This document shows positions 1 through 10,680 of a DNA stretch of 64,000 nt, in pieces; position 1 is the first letter of the stretch, and each line of letters begins with the position of its first letter. Both the position numbers and the translations under genes were made by a program. Source of the stretch: Pythium myriotylum (taxonomy: Eukaryota; Oomycota; Peronosporomycetes; Pythiales; Pythiaceae); the NCBI GenBank assembly GCA_023091665.1, contig JALJCQ010000029.1, positions 372,001-436,000 on the forward strand, given 5' to 3'. The notes beneath the pieces are model-generated. The model was not told the DNA's origin. It saw only the letters and a list, made by a program, of their open reading frames with translations, and made no database searches.

Positions 1-2189
1 TCCCGTCGGCCAGACCTTGAGCCGACGGTCATCGCCCAAAATTCTCTGAACGCAGCAAGTGCGTTCAGTTCCAGTGTTCCGTCGTCGACCCTGCTCGACT
101 ACATTCGTGCTGCGAAAGCACACGACCCCGAGGTCGTGCGCTTGATGGCCTACCTTGCAGAGCCATCGCCGCAAGCGTTGAAGGGCTTGCCGGCTTCATA
201 TCGATCGAAGATTCATCGATACAAGCAGCGGAACAGCCTGCTGTTCTACAGCGCCGTTGCCGACGACACTCCGCGTGTCGTCGTGCCAGGAGATCATGAT
301 CTGCGTCTGCGGATCATGTACGAGTACCACGATGCTCCGGTGAGCGGACATCGTGGATGTGAGAAGACGTATCTCACGTTGAGCCGCGACTTTTATTGGC
401 CTCGCCAATTCAAGTTCGTACGCAAGTACGTCCGTGCTTGCGAGGTTTGCCAGCGAGTGAAGTCGAGACCTTCACTTCGCCGCTACAGTCTCTGCCTGTA
501 CCGACAGAGTGCTGGGAGTCCGTCTCCATGGATTTCATCTTCGGGTTTCCCGAAGATGGACAGAAGAACAACGAGATTCTCGTGCTCGTGGATCGCTTCA
601 GCAAGATGGTGCATCTTGCTGCAGTTCCAGAGACGACCACAGCCGAAGGCTGCGCTCGCGTCTTCGTCGACACGGTGTTTCGACACCATGGACTGCCACG
701 GGAACTCGTGTCAGATCGAGATCCACGGTTCACCGCGGAGTTCTGGCGTGCCGTGTTCCGTTCCCTCGGAACACGAATCAAGATGTCGACCTCTGACCAT
801 CCTGTGACCGATGGTCAGACAGAGCGCGCGAACCGCGTGATCGAAGAGATTCTTCGAGGCTACGTCCACTCGTTCTCGAGTTGGAGTGAGTTTTTGCCGA
901 TGGTCGAATTCGCCATCAACAACTCTGTGCATACGTCGACGACGCATACACCGTTCTACGTGAATGGTCTCCGCCATCCACGTATTCCAACCCTTTTGGA
1001 GAGTGAGTCTCCTTCATGGGAGGGAGGGACACGCTCGAGCGAGCTCCCGGACCGCTCTCGCTCCTCGGAGATCGACGTAATGGTCGATCCTCCCACCGAT
1101 GACGCTCCAGTCATCGGTCGCGCTCGTGTGAACGACGACGACGACGACGACAATGAAGCCGACGACGCGCTCGAAGTCGATGATGATGACTTCGACGGCG
1201 ACGAGAGCGATGGCGCTCTCGTCGAAGAAGAGATGGACATCTCAGCAGCGCGCACGTCGCGCGCTGCTGCCAAGCAAACGGAGTCAGCAGAGGACTTCCT
1301 GCTGAAGCGCCAAGCGGTTGTCCGCTTCGTACAGGACTCGATCGCCCACGCGGTCGATCGACAGAAGATGAACTCAGACAAGAATGGAAGAGGAAACACT
1401 CTTTCATTTAATGAAGGCTACTTAGTGTTGTTATCAACGACTACACTACCTACACATGCAGTTACCAACGTCGGTAGCAACAAGTTGCTACGGAAGTTCA
1501 TCGGTCCGTTCCGCGTGCTCCGCCGCATGGGGCACGCGTATACGCTTGAGCTTCCTCGTAGGATGCGGACGCATCCTACGTTCTACGTTGGTCGCCTTCG
1601 TCCGTACCATCAGTACGACGGTGCTTCCGAGCAATCGGAATCCCCGAGCGCTCGAGAGTTCCAAGGAGAAGCTTGTACCCCCGGACAAGCGTGTTCAACT
1701 CCGATTGAACACGATCGTGCGAGCCCCGCAGCGTCGCCAGCTGCGCCTCCAGTCGCACTCTCTGCGACCGCTCCTCCGCAAGGTCTGCGCGGAGTCGCTC
1801 CTGCGCAAGCTGGAGCCGAAGATCATCCGAGTCGTCACGACGAGCCGAGTACGACTCGTCGCGCTGAAGATACGTCGGCGCGGCCGGTGGATAGTGTCTT
1901 CCCACCGCCGCCGCCCCCACTGGTTGACTCCAGTGGTGCTGAGCGCTGGATCGTTGAGCGCCTGCTGAATCATAGGGATCAGCAGGGCGGAAATCGAACG
2001 AAGTATCTCGTTCGATGGCGCGGCTATCCACCATCTGCAGATAGCTGGGAGCAGCGCGAGGCTCTCCTCGAAGATGTTCCGGGTCTCGTCGCTCAGTACG
2101 ACGAGATCCACCCGCTGCGTAAGGCAGCGAAGAAGCAGCACGCTCCTCGCTCGCGCGGTGGCGCTCGTAGATTTGCTCGAGGCCTGTAA
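1..2189 (+). pseudogene. Element A pol, 3' part: RNase H tail, integrase, chromodomain; frameshifted
   Basis: The first frame (1 to about 480) gives the RNase H tail and the integrase H2C2 zinc-binding region (HRGCEKTY, CEVCQR). Near 478-485 the coding sense moves to the frame ending at 2189, a one-base-type frameshift in what should be one polyprotein. The second frame has the integrase core with D (SMDFIFGFP), D (SDRDPRF) and E (TDGQTERANR), the GPFRV C-terminal subdomain, a long acidic/proline linker and a C-terminal chromodomain (ERWIVERLLNH, YLVRWRGYPPSADSWE). Integrase inserts the cDNA; the chromodomain is thought to target chromatin. All catalytic residues are visible, so the frameshift is the only obvious lesion in the part seen. 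Confidence 0.9.
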
Positions 2190-3351
2190 TGGCCTCGAGG
2201 AGGTCGGCAGGGATCGGACCTCTCCACCCTTCGCTGAGGTATTCCTCGCGAGTGACGCGGTCAGCGTCAGGTGGACAGTGTGGGCAGGCTCCTCCCCACA
2301 CGAAACAAGGCAAGCCATTACGGCGCGAGCGCCGGTGGACGCGCATTCGTCCACCAGTTTCGGAGAACCCTTCGAACTTCTCTCATTGCGACTTGAGCGC
2401 AACGAGCCAGGTCTTCATGCCTCCCTTGACCTTGACGTTGTCAAGGAATTGATTCCATCCCTGGATCAACGCAGGGAGGTCGCGATCAGTTGGTCTATCG
2501 TTGTGACGATAGAAACGCCGTTCGAAAAAGCATTCGATTAAAAATCGATGGCGCATATCGCGGTCGCGATATTGGCGCGCGACGTACGGATCGTCTTCGA
2601 GCCAAGCGCAGTCAAAGAGATCGTACGTCCGCAGTGGATCGTGCGCACCACTCCATCGGCTGATGTCGTAAGCCGATGGAAGCCAGGGTGTGACTTCTGG
2701 CACCGAGGATCTCAAGGCTCGATCCTCGGACTCTTGGGTCGCGTTGGTGATGATCACCTCACGATCATGTCGATCGTGAGGGCTGGGATCTTCCGCGACC
2801 TCCCCATCCTCCTTCATCTGCTCGTCCGCCTCGCTGTACGGCGCCGAGTAGCTGTTCGGCGACCGCTCGGACGACGAGCAGCTAAACAAAGGCGATTCTT
2901 CGAAAGGACCGCGCGCGGCACGGTCCTCCGACTTGGCTTCTTCCTCGCCGTCGCTCCCGTCGTAATCGACGAGCTCCGACAGCGTCGGCGATCGCTCTGG
3001 AGGCGCGGCTCTGCGTGCTGCGACGATCAACGTCGCAGCGCTCGCCGGCGCCTTCATCTCTTCGTCGCCGTCAGCCTCGACGTCGCAGCGCATCTCGGCG
3101 TCGGCCGACGGGTCTTCAGTCGTCTTGGACGACGGTGGATGACCACCGTCGTTATTCGCGGTGTCTTCAAGTGGCTCGGTCGAGGTGGCGCCCTCGCCGC
3201 CCGTCGAGTTGCCTTCGACCGCTGCGCTGGTGCGTGCAGCGGCATCCTCGGTCGCCTGAGCCGCGCTCATGGCGCGCACTGCCATTGCAGCGCGGTAGTC
3301 GGCGGCGCTGATGGTCTTCTTCGCGTCCATTCTCCGAATGGACCACGACAA
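1576..3351 (-). CDS. Antisense accessory ORF of element A, acidic then coiled-coil; one in-frame stop
   Basis: On the strand opposite pol, one frame stays open from 3351 to 1576 except for a single TGA at 2383-2385 (322 codons, then 256 from the next ATG). It starts about 120 bp inside the 3' LTR and its last 614 bp overlap the linker and chromodomain of pol. The first half is acidic and Ser/Ala-rich (DYDGSDGEEEAKSED). The middle has a globular-looking stretch rich in W and R. The end has a coiled-coil-like stretch (LRLQLAQERLRADLAEE) after YPPAAPTYLQRD. No known family is recognised. Elements B and C carry a counterpart in the same place, and the B product looks related. The stop may be a mutation. 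Confidence refers to being a real gene. Confidence 0.5.
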
Positions 3352-3458
3352 TGGGGCGTTGATCGGTGACGATCAACGCCGCGGCTCGCGATTCGCCGTT
3401 GTACCAACTGACCAACAAGTGCTCCCTTACGCAAGTCGTTCAATGCGACTTTCGTCTT

Positions 3459-3471
3459 GAGGGGAGGGTGA
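3459..3471 (+). other. Polypurine tract of element A
   Basis: A near-pure purine run (GAGGGGAGGGTGA) directly precedes the LTR start TGTAACGG. This is where plus-strand DNA synthesis is primed in LTR elements, and it confirms the orientation and the LTR boundary. Confidence 0.8.
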
Positions 3472-3807
3472 TGTAACGGGGTGTGCCCGTTACATGGTAC
3501 GGACCCATGTCAATGATGTCCGATAGGAACGTCGTGAACCCATCTGGTTGCGATGTCTCCTGATTGGATAATATCCTACGATATTGTCCCGATTTCCCGC
3601 CAATCACGCTAGGGTCTTGTGATTGGGTGGATGGCAGAAATCCGAGGGCGGATCTGCGAGGTTTTATATACAAAGAGTAGGTTTTTCTAGGTTTCCTAAT
3701 CCATAAATTCAGTTTCCCATTTGCCCAACCCAAAACAAGTCCCTGTGTTGCGCGCTTCTTACACTGCTCCACAGTGTACGTCACGTAACGAGGTCAGCCT
3801 CGTTACA
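3472..3807 (+). repeat. 3' LTR of element A
   Basis: The 336-bp segment begins TGTAACG and ends CGTTACA, the TG...CA inverted ends of an LTR, right after a polypurine tract. It contains a TATA-like ATATAC stretch near 3665. The partner LTR lies outside the window, so identity cannot be measured. Confidence 0.8.
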
Positions 3808-4178
3808 ATTGGCTGTTCGCCGTCTACAGTGCGACGCGTGATGAAGGCCTACCGCGCGGACCCCACCCTCGATTTCCGAGGTGTCCATTACATGGACACC
3901 AAAAGAAGCGAAATGAAAAAATTTCATTTTGCTCCATTTTGGTTTGTAACCGTAATGTGTCTGATAACTCTTATATTTAATTTTTAGCGTGGAGAAACAA
4001 ACCGTGGTCATCCGCGGGTCTTGACATCGCACCGACTATCCACGACTTTATCGTCAGTCAGAACCGACAGGGGCTCCCCACAACTGCACAGCGAGTGTGT
4101 GAGAGAAGGTGCTTGCCGGGCTCAAGCGCCACAACGCAGCGTGGCTCAAGTGCTACCGAGACACTCAGCAACACGAAG
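3808..4178 (+). pseudogene. Degenerate helix-turn-helix (transposase-like) fragment
   Basis: Between the LTRs of A and C lie two protein-like stretches: SPSTVRRVMKAY (about 3822-3860), which looks like a DNA-binding helix-turn-helix, and, in another frame after an AT-rich stretch ending TTTTTAG at 3987, HDFIVSQNRQGLPTTAQRV. Such motifs occur in N-terminal parts of IS630/Tc1-like transposases. Either an intron separates them (possible donors at 3881 or 3942) or this is decay. Element C inserted into it at 4178. The other half is not recognisable to the right of 26884. Confidence 0.3.
4175..4178. repeat. Target site duplication of element C (GAAG, left copy)
   Basis: GAAG precedes the left LTR and is found again at 26881-26884 right after the right LTR. 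Four bases is one short of the usual five for gypsy elements, so the evidence is moderate. Confidence 0.6.
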
Positions 4179-5195
4179 TGTGGTAAAGCGGCCGAGAAGT
4201 TTAGGGCACTAGACCGAGGTGATAGGCAGAGACTCTGGGTAGTACCGTAGGAGGCTCCAGACTAACCCATACTATTACTATACTCGGTATCAACCGCCGG
4301 TATTACCGGCGGAACCGATACTGAGACGATTGTGCCATCCCATAGCCGATTGGCTAAAATGGGAGCCGATTGCGTAGCCGAAAGCCGCAGTCATCACCTG
4401 AATACAAGGGGGATGATCGGCAGGATACTGGCTGAATCGGCAGAAAAGGGGCATGTATTCAGCAGTAGTAATGGGTGAAGAGCCGGTAGCAAACTTAGGG
4501 CAGCCGAACTTAGCGTAGGGGTACTTAGATCAGCTGATGAGACCAAGGTAATAGACTTCCACTTTCACCGCCAAGCCCGCAAGCAAGCCGCGTCGTCTTG
4601 GCAAGGAACGTCGCATCAAGGCTCGCCGTCACCAACAGGTGACGTTAAAGAAGACCCCGGCTGAACCTGGCTATTGCTGTCAGGGGAAGCCGACGACTCT
4701 CAAGCGGCCGACTTGAAGCGCTGGAGCAAGACTGCCAGCGGCGTCGGCTGCACCAAGGACAAGGACGCTCGTGTGCGCCGGGGGGATCGTCCCCCCGCCA
4801 CGACAAGGCAAGGTTACGGTCTCTAGTGCTGAGCACTAGCAGATCTTACGCCCCAAGGAAGCCGCAGCCGTCTCATCGGCTGCGCACAAGTACTCCGAGC
4901 CCCTGCGTGTTGAGCAGGTGTGTTCCTCGGCCCGGTACGATCCCCGGCCCAACTCTGCAAGACGGTCTCCTCGCGGAGCTCAGCTGGCCGACCCCGGAGG
5001 CTTCACGACCCTCTGGTTCTTCCCCTCCCCCGACTTCGGTGTCAGAGCGCCCACGGTTCACCCCCACAGCGACTTTTGTGGGGTGTAACATCTGTTGGTA
5101 GCTCACTAGCACCAAGAATCTGAAGGTCTGTTGGCGAGTGGTCAGCTGTCACAAGCGGTCGCTGTGCAGTGATTTTGCTGACCCACTCTTCCACA
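4179..5195 (+). repeat. 5' LTR of element C
   Basis: 1017 bp, beginning TGTGGTAAAGCGG and ending TTCCACA. It is nearly identical along its length to 25865-26880; differences seen include the last inverted bases (TTCCACA against TACCACA) and a few substitutions around 5118-5165. It contains a short palindrome (CCGCCGGTATTACCGGCGG) near 4290-4310 that could form a stem. Confidence 0.9.
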
Positions 5196-5826
5196 ATCCC
5201 CTTCAGAGCCTTAGGGAACTCGAGTTGTAGCGGCTCAGAGAGGCTCTTCGCCGCAACTTGCCCCGTTCCGCTTCGGCTTCGCCGATCCATCGAAAGAGAC
5301 GACCCACGCGGCCTCATCCTTCGCTAGTGTCGACACGGGCAGTCGATGTCGTTCACCCACGACGCGTTTCCTCGGCTGAATATCGCCAAGCATCTCGTCC
5401 ATCTTGTCCGCGGGGCCCGTGGCGGCTGCGATCAATCCGCTCAAGCCGTCTTCGTCCTTCTTGACCTTTACGATCTCGAGCGGCCATGAACTCAGCACGG
5501 TAGCCCACCGCTCTAGACGACCTTGGAGACCTCTCGCCTTGAACAACCAACCGAACGTGGAAAATCGCGTCAGCCAGTATCCTGCCGATCATCCCCCTTG
5601 TATTCAGGTGATGACTGCGGCTTTCGGCTACGCAATCGGCTCCCATTTTAGCCAATCGGCTATGGGATGGCACAATCGTCTCAGTATCGGTTCCGCCGGT
5701 AATACCGGCGGTTGATACCGAGTATAGTAATAGTATGGGTTAGTCTGGAGCCTCCTACGGTACTACCCAGAGTCTCTGCCTATCACCTCGGTCTAGTGCC
5801 CTAAACTTCTCGGCCGCTTTACCACA
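5196..5826 (-). repeat. Inverted patch made of element C's own RT, RNase H and LTR sequence
   Basis: Read on the minus strand this segment is, in order, about 240 bp of the LTR start (to CTGGCTGA), a piece of the RNase H region matching about 21191-21724 but lacking the tandem duplication seen there, and about 54 bp of the RT end matching 20724-20777. It lies between the 5' LTR and gag, where the primer-binding site and leader should be. The LTR-RNase H junction shares GCTGA. It resembles reverse-transcription template switching or autointegration. The RNase H piece still reads for about 100 codons. Confidence 0.85.
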
Positions 5827-5832
5827 CCAAGG

Positions 5833-7921
5833 TCGAAGTCACCTGTTGAAGCGGCCGCAGGTGACTCAGACTCGAAACGAGCTAGGCCGCAACCGAGTTC
5901 TGCTGGAGGGCCCCCAGCCGAACACGGTGACCAAGAACATGTCGATCTCGAAGGGCCCCCACGCGTGAGCGTGGTCGAAGGACGGTCGACATCGGGTGAC
6001 TCCATCACCCGCAACCTCCTCCTCCCAGACCTCAACGAAGAAGCCAAGGACGGCGCCAGCGACGCTGGCTCGGAAGACGTCGACCTGAGTGACGACATCG
6101 CGGAGCTGAACGTCGGCGACGACGCGACGGCTCCGGCGACCCCGATCACCCGTGCCGTCAACTCGGTGCCGGTGAAGATGGATCCCACCAGGCCAACAGC
6201 TGTGCCGGCACGGGATGATCGAGGTGATCATGTCGAAGCACGATGGTCTCAAGCACCTCCAGGTGACCCGAGTCAGCGCCGCTGCCGATGTCCGCGACCC
6301 TGGCTTCGCGTCGATGAAGACTCAGCAGCAGGTGCTGCACGGCATCATCGGTGTCTTCAACACCGCCGGGTACAGCGTGACCATCTTGGACAACGCCAAG
6401 ATCCTCGCGACACGACGCGACAAGCTGATCGCGGGCGCTCAGGCGATCTTCGAGCTGTTCCTGCGCCACCAGTCTCAGCGCAAGCCATCGGTGCGAACCG
6501 TGGTGGGCTCATGGATGATGAAGCAGGTCATCGGACGCTCCAGGGAAGAAGTCAAGCAGATGGAAGAAGAGATCATGCTGAAGGACAAGATGCTCAAGGA
6601 TCTCGAGAACTACCTGCAAGACTTCGCCGACAGGGTCGCATCAGGCGAGCTGACCGCGGCTCAACTTGCGTCAGTGTCGACTGCGGCCGCGCCGAGTGTT
6701 GCCAGTGCCGAGGTGAAGCCGACGGTCAAGTCGGAGCCGAAGGTCAAGGCCGAGAAGCCGACCCCAGTCGCTAAGTCGCCGGCAGCCTGGTCCTCGACCG
6801 ACTACCTGGCCGACATCTACGACGAGTGCGTCGCGGGAGGCGTCAGCGCCATGACTCGCCTGCGGCAGTCGGCCTGTGCCGATCTGAAGTCGTTCGACGG
6901 CAAGTCTCGCGACGAATATCGCGGCAAGGCCTTCATCAGTTCGGTCCGTTCGGCGTTCCGTCAAGACGAGATGACCGATGGCCAATGCTGCCTGAAGTTC
7001 CCCGAGCTGCTCACCGGCGCGTCGAAGATCTGGTACAAGCAGCTGAAGAAGTCGCCTCGAGCGAACTGGTCGCTCCTTCAAGCCGAGTTCGAGCGCGAGT
7101 ACTGCGGTGCGACGATCACGGCTCACCAGCGCTACTACGAGTTGCGCCGGAAGCCGAACGAAGAGCACCTCGACTATCTGTACCGACTCAACGTCCAAGT
7201 CATCGAAGCCGGCATTGAGTATGAGGGCGCTGCGGCATCCTTCCACGTGACTCACTTCCTCGACACGTGTGAAGATGCCGAGCTCGCACGCCAGTTCGGT
7301 CTCGCCAAGCCGACGACGGAGGAGCAGCTTCGTCAAGGGTTGAAGGAGCTGCTGCGCCAGAACCAGCGGTCGAGGCGCGATGAGTCAGCCGAGCTGCGTA
7401 CGGACAAGCGCGACGGCAAGCCGAAGCCGTTCATCGCCGGTTCCAAGCAGCGGCCGATCGCCGTCAACGCGTTGGCGAAGGTGCTCGGATCCTCGAGTCG
7501 AGCTGCCGAAGTCGACCTGTCAAGCGTGTCGGAGTCGAGCTCGGATGGCAGCGAGTCGGAAGACAGCGGAGCTGAAGATGGCGAAGGCGACGAAGGCGAA
7601 GACGCAGCGGAAGCTGCCGGCTTGGCGACGATGCTCGCGCCCGAGTCTGTGCAGGCGCTGACCAAGCTCGTCGCCGCCCTCCAAGGCCGTGATAGGGTGG
7701 GCAAGCCAAAGGGTGAGGTGCCAACGCCTCAACACCCATGCTCGCACTGCGGCTCGAAGCGCCACCAAGACCGTGATTGTTGGAGCCGTATCACTTGTAC
7801 GGTGTGCGGTCGGCTCGGTCATCCCGCCGACTATTGCTACCACCGTTGCAAGGGGTGCGGCAATGTCCACGATCGTGGTGCTTGCCCGCTGGAGGAGCTC
7901 GCAAACCACCTGAAGGCGTGA
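5833..7921 (+). pseudogene. Element C gag with zinc knuckles, frameshifted near 6200
   Basis: The first frame, open through 5833-6200, is acidic (DLSDDIAELNVGDDA). Coding then moves to the frame starting at 6215 and ending at TGA 7919-7921. The second part has a coiled-coil-like region (KQMEEEIMLKDKMLKDLEN), then a retrotransposon Gag capsid-like core (FRQDEMTDGQCCLKFPELL, WSLLQAEFEREY), an acidic Ser-rich linker, and Cys/His zinc knuckles (CSHCGSKRHQDRDC, CTVCGRLGHPADYC). Gag packages RNA and forms the particle. The true ATG is uncertain because the leader is replaced by the inverted patch; GTG 5965 or an upstream codon could mark the remnant start. Confidence 0.8.
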
Positions 7922-8710
7922 TTCGACCCGACGAAGCACGCTGGCGTCCTGCCGGCGGCCGTCGAAAAGTGGTTAAACTAGGCCGCCCGCCAGTTTGGGG
8001 ACTGGTACGCGCCGGGCGGCAACCCGAGGTCGCAGTGTATGCGTTCGTAGCCGGTAGACAGCTACAACGTAACAAACAAATACACTCGATTCTTGATCAG
8101 CCACTTGAGTTCGAACGTCATGCTTTTATTCAACGGCTTACTCTACACCCTGGTGGGCGGCGTAGGTACTGGCGGTTCTACAACCAGAAGTCCCATCGCC
8201 AAACCATCGTAAGGGCGCAGATCGACGACCATAACCCGCGGGTCCTGTTGAACTCGGGCGCTGAGGTCTCGATCCTCGACTCCGACTTTGCGCGTAAGAT
8301 CGGAGCCGAGGTAGACACCAGTGTGTCTCTGCGCTGCGAAGGTGTTGGAGGATCCGGCTATCCCACCGAGGGCCGGGCCTGGGTAAAGGTGGTGCTGGTC
8401 GGTGAGCTGGCGTACCAGGCCGAGGTCTGGGTCGGCCGCCTTGGCAACGTTCAGGCGATTCTCGGTACCGACTTCATGACCCCGGCCGGCATCCGCCTCG
8501 ACTTGGCTGAAGGCGTTGCCCTCATGCCGGACGAGGTTCGCGTCCAGTTTGAGGGCCACCGAGCCGTCTACAGTGACAAGGCAGAGCAAGTCAGGGTCAA
8601 GCGAGAGGTGACGATCAAGCCAGCCTGCGGATCAAGCCGAACGCCTCCAAGAAGCTGTGGGTCCGCCGCGACGAACGCTGGATCACGACTGCAGAGTGCA
8701 ACGAGCGTGG
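7922..8710 (+). pseudogene. Element C protease region, 5' part (catalytic Asp replaced by Asn)
   Basis: After gag the frame continues into a retropepsin-like domain: VLLNSGAEVSILD near 8243-8281, then a beta-rich stretch and the second motif AILGTDFM near 8458-8478. Retroviral-type proteases need D-S/T-G; here AAC (Asn) stands for GAC, one G-to-A change, which should abolish proteolysis. Around 8625 the sense shifts frame (RIKPNASKKLWVRRDE follows in another frame). At 8710/8711 the coding region is cut by element B and resumes at 19218. Confidence 0.75.
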
Positions 8711-8715
8711 CCTGC
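8711..8715. repeat. Target site duplication of element B (CCTGC, left copy)
   Basis: CCTGC flanks the left LTR and is repeated at 19213-19217 after the right LTR. Ignoring one copy and the element leaves the reading frame of element C continuous. Confidence 0.9.
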
Positions 8716-9001
8716 TGTAGCGGTCCACGTGACCACTACACAGCACTTCGCTTGGAGGAAGCGAGAGCAGCCGCTCCGAGTCGACCCCTGTCGACGAGCG
8801 CCAAAGACTTGGCAAAAGGCGAACTGCCGTATATTAATCCTAGAGTCCTATATCCCTGGTAAATAAACCGGGGATATTACCTACTGAAATCTGATAAACC
8901 TGAGTCACCACTTAGGGCAACTTTTCCCCTAAGTGGACCACCCTAATTATGTAACCACACTACCTATGTAACTGCAAGTATAACCTGTGTACCCCGCTAC
9001 A
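8716..9001 (-). repeat. 3' LTR of element B
   Basis: Begins TGTAGCGG and ends CCGCTACA. Identical to 18927-19212 except C against T at the position after CAGCACTT. An AT-rich TTAATATA-like box is visible on the minus strand. Confidence 0.95.
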
Positions 9002-9018
9002 CCACCCCCCCCCACCCA
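9002..9018 (-). other. Polypurine tract of element B
   Basis: On the minus strand GGGTGGGGGGGGGTGG directly precedes the LTR start TGTAGCGG. It supports minus-strand orientation. Confidence 0.7.
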
Positions 9019-9231
9019 AAATAGGAGACCGGGGGTACAGTGGTGGAGGTCACGGTACAGAGAGAGAGAGCGAGAGAAGGAGCAAGCGAGAGAGAGAAGA
9101 AGGAAAAACCGAGAGAAGCGTCAAGACGAGAGCGCGCCGCCCGCGCACGGAGATTTCCGAAGGCCGTCCGCAGTCGGCACGGTAGCGCGGAGCGCCGCGA
9201 GCAGCACAACACAAGCTGCGACGAGGGACGC

Positions 9232-10680
9232 ATGTCCACACCAAGAGCCGCAGCGGCCGCTGCCGACCCCAGCCCCAACGACGACGAAGACCAGCCGATG
9301 AACTCACCGCCTCCGGCGGAGACACCGCCACGCCCGCGCGACAGCGCGCTCGAAGACGTCGAGGAAGGCGAAGTTCGTGGGCGTGCCGACACGAAGACGA
9401 TGACGCCCCGCGAGTATCGCGAGCGGAAGACCGCCCCACCGACCCACGACGAAGAGAAGCCGCGCGACCCGACGCCGCAAGCTCAAGACGAGTGGGCGCT
9501 CGCGCGCGTGGCGCGCCTGCGGGAGCAGCGTCTGCTCATGGCTCTGCCAAAGGTCACGCACCGTGACATCCGCGATGGCGCGTTCGACAGTCCAGATCGA
9601 CGGCGCCCAGCGCCTGCGACTCGCCCTCACCCGTCCGCGTCGCCGACAGGGTGAGCACCTACGGCTTCGGCTTTGGGTGGCCCCTGTACGATTGGCGAGG
9701 CCCTCACCGAGCGACACATGTCGCGAGCGACATTCAACCAGTGGCGCTACCACCAACGTGGGCCGATCTTCGGCGTGCTGATTATCGTCGAACCCGGCCA
9801 TTCGCCGGACGAGTTCAACACTCAGTTCTGGAGGTGGGTCGAGCTCACGAAGCGTGTCGACGTGGCACGGATGCGCAGCCCGACGTACGTCGGGGAAGTG
9901 AAGAAACTCCGTGATATGCGAATTCGTTTCGCCAAGTTGTACGTCGACAACAGAGTCACTGCTGACTTTGAAGCTGCGCTTCTGACCCATCCTGTGGGGA
10001 CCGCTCAAGGTCAACCTTCTCGAGACCCTTTTCACCGCGCGGCAGATGCCGCTATTGGAACCACTCGGGGTGGTTCTGCTCGTGCTCGCGGAGCAAGTCG
10101 AGGCAGTCCTCGCGAAGCACCTGCTCCTGAACCCACGAACTCTGGGACTTGGGATATCCCAGCCACTTCACCAAGATCTCGCGATTTCCGCGACGCGTAC
10201 GGACGCAACCAAGCGACTCAACGTGGAAGTGGGGAGTCCCAGTACGGTCAATCACCGGAAGCGGCTCGCGGATCGGCCGCCGCGCCTTCCGCTTGGTATG
10301 GCTACGCAGCCCCTGCGGGTTTGTATCCTGCTGCTGACCCCCAGTATCAGCTTCGACGCGGCTTGGTCGATCTTGACGATAGGTCGAGGAAGGCGGATCG
10401 GTGGATCCGGTCGAACTACGACGAGCTGCAGCGACTCGCGCCGATCGTCGCAAGACAGGAGGAGGCCCTGTGGACGCTTCATCGTCGCATCGAGAATCTC
10501 GAGAGGGAGTGTTTCGACCTCCGCCAACAGCTTGGCTTCCAGCAGGGACGGCGTCCTCGTTCGCGATCTCGATCGCCTGCGTCGGTACGCTCGTGGTCGG
10601 CGGCAAGCCATCAGGGAAGTCGCCGCTCGGGACCTCACCCGACTCCTCCTCCGTCTCCACGGGACGAAGGTACGGCTTAA
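9232..10680 (+). CDS. Antisense accessory ORF of element B, acidic/Pro-rich then coiled-coil; one in-frame stop
   Basis: The frame opens at ATG 9232, about 230 bp inside the 3' LTR, runs to a TGA at 9652-9654, continues in the same frame, and ends at 10680. Its last 629 bp lie opposite the end of pol. The first half is acidic and Pro-rich (SALEDVEEGEVRGRAD). The middle has W/R-rich sequence (FNTQFWRWVELTKRV). The end has YPAADPQYQLRR, a coiled-coil-like run (RRIENLERECFDLRQQL) and an Arg/Ser tail (RPRSRSRSP). Position, overlap length, phase and several motifs match the ORF in element A. No known family is recognised. Confidence 0.5.

Larger units (their letters stand above)
1..3807 (+). mobile_element. 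Ty3/gypsy retrotransposon element A, 3' part (5' end outside window)
   Basis: The reading frame open at base 1 already encodes the end of a Ty3/gypsy RNase H (LSRRPD-like tail), so the element starts left of the window. It continues through integrase and chromodomain to 2189, then a segment carrying an antisense ORF, then a purine tract (3459-3471) and a 336-bp LTR ending at 3807. Pol is frameshifted, so this copy is unlikely to be autonomous. The integrase-chromodomain order places it with chromodomain-bearing Ty3/gypsy elements (chromoviruses). Confidence 0.9.

Noticed and set aside
4179..5195. Protein-coding genes inside the element C LTRs (several 60-100 codon ORFs, seen in both copies)
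   Set aside because: Identical ORFs in both LTRs follow from LTR identity; none resembles a protein.
9040..9231. N-terminal extension of the element B antisense ORF from 9040
   Set aside because: It translates a GA-rich simple sequence next to the LTR; ATG 9232 starts the better composed part.
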